Assembly (NCBI RefSeq): GCF_002067035.1
Contig: NZ_MVQB01000047.1
Span: forward strand, 1-40,652
DNA: 40,652 nucleotides
Direction: 5' to 3'
Source: Methanoregula sp. PtaB.Bin085
GTDB taxonomy: Archaea > Halobacteriota > Methanomicrobia > Methanomicrobiales > Methanospirillaceae
The translations under genes and the position numbers were made by a program. The stretch's first letter is position 1, and each line of letters opens with the position of its first letter. The notes beneath the pieces are model-generated. The model did not search any database and had not been told where the DNA came from. It saw only the letters and a list, made by a program, of their open reading frames with translations. Positions 36,222 to 40,652 of the stretch are shown here, piece by piece.

Positions 36222-36581
36222 ATGGCTACTGCGCAAAAAACCAGCGGTATCGAACCGATACCGCGCTATATCATGCCGGATGCATCAATTCCGGATTATG
36301 ATGAGATCCTCGAGCAGCTCCAGGAATACCAGCGCTCGCTGATAGGATCGTCATACTACTATATCCGCGTTGAAAACGATCGGATGTTCCTGTGCCGGAT
36401 CCTGCCCGGCGGGGGAAAGATCTTCTACCATGAGATCGTGGATCACGAGAAACACGGGATATCGGAGGATGATCTGGAGGAAGCCGTCTGTCTCGATACC
36501 GGCCAGTTATCCAAAGAAGGATATCACCAGATATCACCGCATATTGAGTCGAAGCTCCGGGTTGTCCTGGACTACCCGTAA
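36222..36581 (+). CDS. uncharacterised protein in the nitrogen regulon
   Basis: 119 aa, no TM helix, no signal peptide and no recognisable domain. The sequence is acidic, with a Tyr-rich strand (SSYYYIRVENDRMFLCRIL) and an acidic helix (SEDDLEEAV), suggesting a small soluble alpha/beta protein. The start at 36222 follows GAAGTGGGGG. The longer frame (36129) would begin upstream of its own promoter and is rejected. A TATA box and an exact GGAA-N6-TTCC site precede it, as at amt2-glnK. It is therefore probably induced by nitrogen limitation. Its function is unknown; a modulator of a nitrogen enzyme is one speculation. Confidence 0.72.
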   Translation: MATAQKTSGIEPIPRYIMPDASIPDYDEILEQLQEYQRSLIGSSYYYIRVENDRMFLCRILPGGGKIFYHEIVDHEKHGISEDDLEEAVCLDTGQLSKEGYHQISPHIESKLRVVLDYP

Positions 36582-36808
36582 CCCGGGTGATAGCCGGATA
36601 ACTACCATGAAATCGCCGACCCTCGGATACCTGCGATCAGCGATGAGAATCGTGAAGATTATCTTCATGACGATCTCTCTTCACCGGACCTGCCGGGTAA
36701 CTATCCTTTTTCCCGGTACATCGAACAAAAATAACGCATACTCTTCACCGATCAGCGGATTTGTCCGTTGAGGTAAGCGTAAGGAACGGGTTTTTCTGGA
36801 GAATTTCC
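36582..36808. other. intergenic, coding-like remnants
   Basis: After the stop of the preceding gene and two further stops (36588-36593), the same frame continues from 36594 to about 36734 as coding-like sequence (AISDENREDYLHDDLSS...). It has no start codon. A 54-codon frame from the ATG at 36607 competes on another frame. Neither is convincing; both may be remains of a gene. Confidence 0.35.
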
Positions 36809-37063
36809 ATGATCTCACAAAATTATCCGGGCGACGGTCCGGTCATGATTGCCGCACAGAAATCTTTTGAGACCGGTAATGCCAGCCACATCCTGGTTCT
36901 GGTACCGGAAGAATCAGGAAATACGGTAAGGAACCTTCTGGAAAAGGCATGCTGCCAATATCGTATCCGAAAGGATTCCCGCGACCCGGCGATAGTATCA
37001 TACTTCAAAACGGTCATCCGTCTTTGTTCCACCTGTACAGGAACAGATCGGGAAAATGGTTAA
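36809..37063 (+). CDS. DUF6448-like protein, probably truncated
   Basis: 84 aa from the ATG at 36809. The segment GDGPVMIAAQKSFETGNASHILVLVPEE resembles the small archaeal/bacterial DUF6448 family (DGPV..AA.KALETGN...ILIWV). It is followed by a helix and YFKTVIRL. The family usually continues with a conserved GEGAPxTGL-type segment; here the sequence ends in CSTCTGTDRENG. This suggests a frameshift or decay at the C-terminus. The family role is unknown. GGAG lies a few bases upstream of the ATG. Confidence 0.5.
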   Translation: MISQNYPGDGPVMIAAQKSFETGNASHILVLVPEESGNTVRNLLEKACCQYRIRKDSRDPAIVSYFKTVIRLCSTCTGTDRENG

Positions 37064-37378
37064 CGCCGCAGATCCGTTGCCCTCTCTGTGGATTGAGACT
37101 GTGTTCTCTGTCCCATGCAGACAGCACTACAGGAATTGTAAAAACATGCGGCATGACGGGAGTAAAAACCCGGGCAGCGGGGAATTATCCGTCATGGCAG
37201 AACATCAGGGAAAACCCGTGAGTATTCATGGGAGCTTGTATAACCGTTTTTTTTAATTCTCCATGTGTTCTGTTATAACCGGTCCCCTTCCTTCGGGATC
37301 AGGATTTCAAAACGGGCCCCTTTGCCCGGTCTCCCTGATGCCGGGCGTTGGAATGAGAGGATCTCTTCAGAAGTTTTA
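37064..37378. other. intergenic region with decayed material
   Basis: Holds an unconvincing 66-codon plus-strand frame (from 37056) that overlaps the end of the preceding ORF, then the minus-strand histidine-kinase C-terminal remnant at 37273-37371. No RNA gene, operator or strong terminator is seen. Confidence 0.4.
37273..37371 (-). pseudogene. C-terminal remnant of a sensor histidine kinase
   Basis: On the minus strand these bases read SEEILSFQRPASG then RPGKGARFEILIPKEGDRL and a stop. The pattern GKGARFEI.IPK..RL is the typical C-terminal end of HATPase domains of methanogen sensor kinases; compare [15 protein letters not shown] in the kinase at 15255. Nothing upstream continues the ATPase domain, because the next gene (37379) begins there. 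It is a fragment left by deletion or rearrangement. Confidence 0.55.
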
Positions 37379-38539
37379 TTACTTTTCCGGTAAGTGTCGC
37401 GGCCGCTCACTGATGGAAAATGCCTCGATAACCTGCAGCGTGATCCGCGTACCGAGCGTTGGCTGGATTGTTTCGAGCCAGAGGAAGAAGCCGACCTTAG
37501 GCGGTGTTGGCCGCTCGAACCTGAAGTGCCCGTCCTTCATCTGGATCATCTTGTGATATTCCTTTTTCTGTTTCGATCGCAGGTAAATAATCAGCTCATA
37601 CCCCGGCAGATCCGTTGCTATAATTGCTTTCGAATAGAGTTTCGGGAAATCCTCCGGTGTGATGGTCCTGCCTTTCACGGTCATACCGTACGTATCGCAG
37701 ACAGCTTTGATTGCCGGAGGGAATATGCCGCCGTAGAGCACTTTTTTCACCAGTTGCCCGGTCTGGTCCGTGATGGCCGGCCGGATCCGCCCGGTTGCCC
37801 GGGAGATCTCGGAAAAGAGCCGGTTCCTGACCTCATCGTGATATCGTTTGTAATCAAACGGGTGTTTCATCGGGATATCGGTGGCCCGGATCAGCTTGGG
37901 ATGGTTCTGCGGCAGATTGTAGATGATACGCGGCCGGTAATGTTTTACCAGCGACTTGATCTGTTCGCAGGAGCTGGTGTGGATAATTGCATTTGTCCGG
38001 TCTTTTGCCAGTCGCTTGACAACGGTGTAATTGGACAGATCGAATGATGAAACCAGCAGGAACGGCGTGACCTTCTGGCCGTAGAGGTACCCGAGCAGTT
38101 TTTTCTTGTACGCGATCTCGATTTCAAACTCTTTCAGGTCCGAGGGGGAAGTGACAACTTCAGCAAACGCAACATGGTTGTCCGAATCGACGAGCAGCAT
38201 GTCGAACTCGGCGAGGTCCTGCCCGTTTCCCCGTATCGTGATATCCCCGTACTTCGAGTAGAACAATCCGTTCTGCCCGATCTTCACGTTCTCCCGCCGG
38301 TCCGGCGCATCGGCCCCTTTCATCGCAAGGTATTTGATCGTATCGGACCTTTTCGAGATGTCGAGGAACATCTCGTACACGATCGCCTCGAACCATCGTC
38401 CCTCTGCAGTCCGCATCGGTTCAATGTCAGGGGAAAAGAGTTTTTTTCTTTCATGTTTGTTCATGTGCCGCGTAGCATTGATGGCGATTGCCGCAGTCGG
38501 TTTGAAATGCCGGAAATTTGTATTGAGCCACGGGATCAT
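37379..38539 (-). CDS. conserved hypothetical protein, nuclease-like core possible
   Basis: 386 aa from the ATG at 38539 (a TTG at 38554 is upstream). It is soluble, without TM helices. The segment LAEFDMLLVDSDNHVAFAEVVTSPSD has the D-x(n)-E-x-hydrophobic layout of PD-(D/E)xK-like folds, though the usual Lys is not seen. A basic helix-rich region (IAYKKKLLGYLYGQK) follows, then VTPFLLVSSFDLS. The C-terminal part is alpha/beta. The protein is basic, consistent with nucleic acid binding. No family name is assigned; it could be an inactive nuclease fold or unrelated. It is solitary, next to decayed sequence. Confidence 0.65.
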   Translation of the reverse strand: MIPWLNTNFRHFKPTAAIAINATRHMNKHERKKLFSPDIEPMRTAEGRWFEAIVYEMFLDISKRSDTIKYLAMKGADAPDRRENVKIGQNGLFYSKYGDITIRGNGQDLAEFDMLLVDSDNHVAFAEVVTSPSDLKEFEIEIAYKKKLLGYLYGQKVTPFLLVSSFDLSNYTVVKRLAKDRTNAIIHTSSCEQIKSLVKHYRPRIIYNLPQNHPKLIRATDIPMKHPFDYKRYHDEVRNRLFSEISRATGRIRPAITDQTGQLVKKVLYGGIFPPAIKAVCDTYGMTVKGRTITPEDFPKLYSKAIIATDLPGYELIIYLRSKQKKEYHKMIQMKDGHFRFERPTPPKVGFFLWLETIQPTLGTRITLQVIEAFSISERPRHLPEK

Positions 38540-38690
38540 GATGTGTGTACACAAACTGCGCCGTAATAGTAATTAACAATCTGCACAAAAACCCGGGTCT
38601 CCCAGGACCGGACACTTTAAAAGAAAAAAAATATGGCCGGGGGAACTCCCGGCACAGACATAACGTACCAGTATGTCAGTAATGGTCGTT

Positions 38691-40280
38691 TCAGTCAAGC
38701 AGGGCGCCCATGGCCTCGTCATACCGTGCAGCCATAACATATGGGATGCCCGATACTTCGGATGCTTCCTCGGTCAGTGCCATCAGATCGTCGCGGCTGA
38801 TGGTGGAGAGCCGGAAGTTCCTGCTGCCAGCCATAAGCTGCTGGAGGCCGGTGCGGAACTTGGATGCATGGGTGTAAATACCAACTGCACCCATCGGGAT
38901 CTCCTTCATCTTGTTCCCATATTTCTCCTTGAGTTCTTCGTAGGCAACGAAGATCTCCGGAATGCTGCTGCCGTACTTGGATACGGACTTCGGGAGTTCT
39001 CCGTCCTTGATCCACTTCTCGATGTTCTTGCCCACGAATCCGGGGATCATGAGGGCACGGCCCATGCAGACCGCCTTGAAGTACGGGCTGCCCATAGCAA
39101 GTGCCTTGAAGACACCGGGCTCATCCGAGAACCCGCCGGCCATGGCGAGGTCGGGGACGCGGTATCCTTTCTTCTCGAGCTTCTGGGCGAAATCGTAGGT
39201 GAGCGACTGCAGGTAGAATGTCGGGATACCCCACTCGTTCATCATCGGCCACGGGCTCATGCCGGTACCGCCAGGAGCGCCGTCGATGGTCAGGAGGTCG
39301 ATCCTGGCTTCGGAACAGTACCGGAGGGCCATCGCGAGCTCTACCATGGAGTACGCACCGGTCTTGAGCGTGACACGCTTGAACCCGATGTCGCGGAGCC
39401 GGTCGATCTCCTCAAGGAATCCTTCCTTGGTGACAAAGCCAAGGCGCGAGTGGCGCTCGAACTCCTTGATGGCGCCGGCCTTGAACGCAGCCTGGTTCTC
39501 CTTCACGGTCGGATCGGGAAGGACAATGTAGCCGCGCTTCTTGAGCTCGATGGCGCGCTCAAGGGTCTTGACCTTGATCTCGCCGCCGATGCACTTTGCG
39601 CCCTGTCCCCACTTGAGCTCGATGGTGTCGAGGTTGTGTTTTGAAGCAACGTACTCGGCAACGCCGAGGCGGGTGTCCTCGACGTTCATCTGGACAAGGA
39701 TCTCGCCGTACTTGTTGTGGAATTTCTTATAGGTGTTGATCCGGCGATCCATCTCGGGAGATTCCTTGACCTTGTGCTTGGCGTCAAGCTTGAGGCCCGG
39801 GTCGATACCACAGACGTTCTCACCGCAGACAAGCGTAATACCGGAGATTGCTGCACCTACTGCGAAGTGCTCCCAGTTTGCCCGTGCGATCTCCGTTGAG
39901 CCGAGTGCGCCAGTGAAAATCGGAAGTTTCATGCGCACTTTCTTGTCCCAGCCGTATTCGGTCTCGGTGTCCACGGAAGAGAAAACCGCTGAGTCCGGAC
40001 CGATCTCGGTTCCTTCGGGAAGTCCCTTTGCTCCTTCAGCATATCCCTGGATATTCAGGTGCGAATAATCGATCGGGTAGTTCTTGTCGGCACCGGCCGT
40101 GATCTCCCCGAACGGGCCGGGGTAGAGAACCTCGCGGCCGCGGAATGATGATAACCAGATCTCACAGCTGCCCTTGCAGCCGTCCATACACCGGGTACAG
40201 ATACCGGAACACGGCACAACACTCCGTGACCTGTTGACAGTCCCCGTTGCTTCATTTGCATTTGGCTGTCGCAGATTCAT
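38691..40280 (-). CDS. FMN-binding glutamate synthase family protein, Cys-rich N-terminus
   Basis: 529 aa. The N-terminal region has PCSGICTRCMDGCKGSCEIW, a likely Fe-S or metal site. An FMN-barrel related to GltB follows: FTGALGSTEIARANWEH, LKWGQGAKCIGGEI, TIDGAPGGTGMSPWPMMNEWG and VCMGRALMIPG. The 3Fe-4S loop (CxxxxxCxxxxC) of true glutamate synthases is not present, and no amidotransferase or GXGXG subunit lies beside it. It is therefore a methanogen paralogue with another or unknown reaction, perhaps an oxidoreductase acting on a glutamate-like or amide substrate. GGAGTG precedes the ATG. A perfect inverted repeat lies upstream. Confidence 0.9.
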   Translation of the reverse strand: MNLRQPNANEATGTVNRSRSVVPCSGICTRCMDGCKGSCEIWLSSFRGREVLYPGPFGEITAGADKNYPIDYSHLNIQGYAEGAKGLPEGTEIGPDSAVFSSVDTETEYGWDKKVRMKLPIFTGALGSTEIARANWEHFAVGAAISGITLVCGENVCGIDPGLKLDAKHKVKESPEMDRRINTYKKFHNKYGEILVQMNVEDTRLGVAEYVASKHNLDTIELKWGQGAKCIGGEIKVKTLERAIELKKRGYIVLPDPTVKENQAAFKAGAIKEFERHSRLGFVTKEGFLEEIDRLRDIGFKRVTLKTGAYSMVELAMALRYCSEARIDLLTIDGAPGGTGMSPWPMMNEWGIPTFYLQSLTYDFAQKLEKKGYRVPDLAMAGGFSDEPGVFKALAMGSPYFKAVCMGRALMIPGFVGKNIEKWIKDGELPKSVSKYGSSIPEIFVAYEELKEKYGNKMKEIPMGAVGIYTHASKFRTGLQQLMAGSRNFRLSTISRDDLMALTEEASEVSGIPYVMAARYDEAMGALLD

Positions 40281-40630
40281 GAAAACACTCCATGGAAATC
40301 GTACAATTTCCCTCGATAATACGAAGGTTTCGTCTGAGCGATAATACTTCTCAAACTAAAATTTATTAAAACTCGTTCGGTAATAAGCGCTTGCTTTCCA
40401 CCCTATTATAAGCGTTTCGATTTGAATAGGTATTGGAAGCTGATTTTTTTACAATTTTCTTTCAAAATCGGTAAAAAAATTAAAATTGTATGCTGCAAAA
40501 CTCAGGAAAACATTGGTATTTCCTATGGCAGTGAAAGCCGAAGGAGAATCCCGGTGGTTCTTCTTCAACAGACGACAGGTAGTGTCTCTATATTGCTGTA
40601 AAATCAGCAGCCTCAGTATCCAAGGATATC
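40281..40630. promoter_or_regulatory. long, structured upstream region of the FMN-protein gene
   Basis: A perfect inverted repeat, GGAAAT-N6-ATTTCC, lies at 40294-40311 just upstream of the ribosome site. Two copies of CGATAATAC follow (40314-40322, 40339-40347; 25 bp apart). A minus-strand TATA-like AATAAATTT is at about 40360-40370. A plus-strand TATA-like ATTATAAG lies near 40405-40412. A 9-bp inverted repeat, TACAATTTT (40450-40458) and AAAATTGTA (40482-40490), lies in an A/T-rich leader. The pieces suggest divergent promoters with a regulator and a possible RNA structure. Confidence 0.5.
40294..40311. repeat. perfect inverted repeat upstream of the FMN protein
   Basis: GGAAAT followed by six bases (CGTACA) and ATTTCC: 6-base arms and a 6-base spacer. 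It differs from the NrpR motif, in which the inner bases of GGAA-N6-TTCC face each other directly. It lies between the probable transcription start and the ribosome site of the gene at 38691, so it could be an operator or RNA element. Confidence 0.55.
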
Positions 40631-40652
40631 ATGTCACTCTTCACAGATAAAT
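40631..40652 (+). CDS. possible start of a gene running off the window
   Basis: An ATG at 40631, with AAGGAT a few bases upstream, opens a frame MSLFTDK that continues past the end of the window. A TATA-like TCTATATT lies ~45 bases upstream. Too short to identify. Confidence 0.35.

Noticed and set aside
37056-37256. 66-codon frame overlapping the end of the DUF6448-like ORF
   Set aside because: No homology-like motif; lies in decayed sequence; overlap is probably accidental.

Overview
The window reads as the chromosome of a methanogenic archaeon, most likely of the order Methanomicrobiales (Methanoregula-like). This rests on the archaeal split glutamate synthase with an F420-type FrhB partner, class III ribonucleotide reductase, class I (archaeal) CCA-adding enzyme, many Thr/Pro-linker lipoproteins, Cache/HAMP/PAS sensor kinases of the methanogen type, and archaeal TATA boxes. 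The genus is an inference; no rRNA gene is present.

Region 1 (1-3724) is AT-rich and is the right end of an integrated element. It carries a DUF2321/TIR-like nucleotide-binding protein, a membrane transglutaminase-like protein and a tyrosine integrase. The 5' end of the integrase runs into a 3' fragment of tRNA-Asp (about 3682-3724), which marks the attachment site. The intact tRNA and the other end of the element must lie left of base 1.

Region 2 (3725-22107) is GC-rich host sequence, mostly envelope and signalling genes. It holds three members of a DUF4352-like secreted family, a triple-Cache lipoprotein facing a single-Cache lipoprotein, a YkgJ-type cysteine-cluster protein, a zinc-ribbon membrane protein, a DUF4349 lipoprotein, HEAT and ankyrin repeat proteins, a sensor kinase whose phosphoacceptor His appears to be Gln, an Fe/Mn superoxide dismutase, a KTSC protein, and an ArsR-type regulator overlapping an Hsp20-like gene.

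Region 3 (22195-26965) is nucleic-acid metabolism: NrdH-like redoxin and NrdD (the latter without a visible glycyl-radical C-terminus), then ThpR and CCA tRNA nucleotidyltransferase in an overlapping pair.

Region 4 (26966-36581) is a nitrogen-assimilation island. A four-gene glutamate synthase operon (amidotransferase, FMN/Fe-S subunit, GXGXG subunit, FrhB-like F420 subunit) faces glnA. Two ammonium transporters, glnK and a small uncharacterised gene follow. Inverted repeats of the NrpR type (GGAA-N6-TTCC, or the variant TGAA-N6-TTCA) lie in the gltB/glnA, amt2-glnK and 36.2 kb promoters. They tie these genes and the uncharacterised 119-aa protein into one apparent nitrogen regulon.

Region 5 (36582-40652) holds decayed fragments (a DUF6448-like ORF and a histidine-kinase C-terminal remnant), a conserved nuclease-like hypothetical protein, and a second FMN-binding glutamate-synthase-like protein with a Cys-rich N-terminus and an elaborate upstream region. 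No CRISPR array, rRNA or complete tRNA gene was seen.
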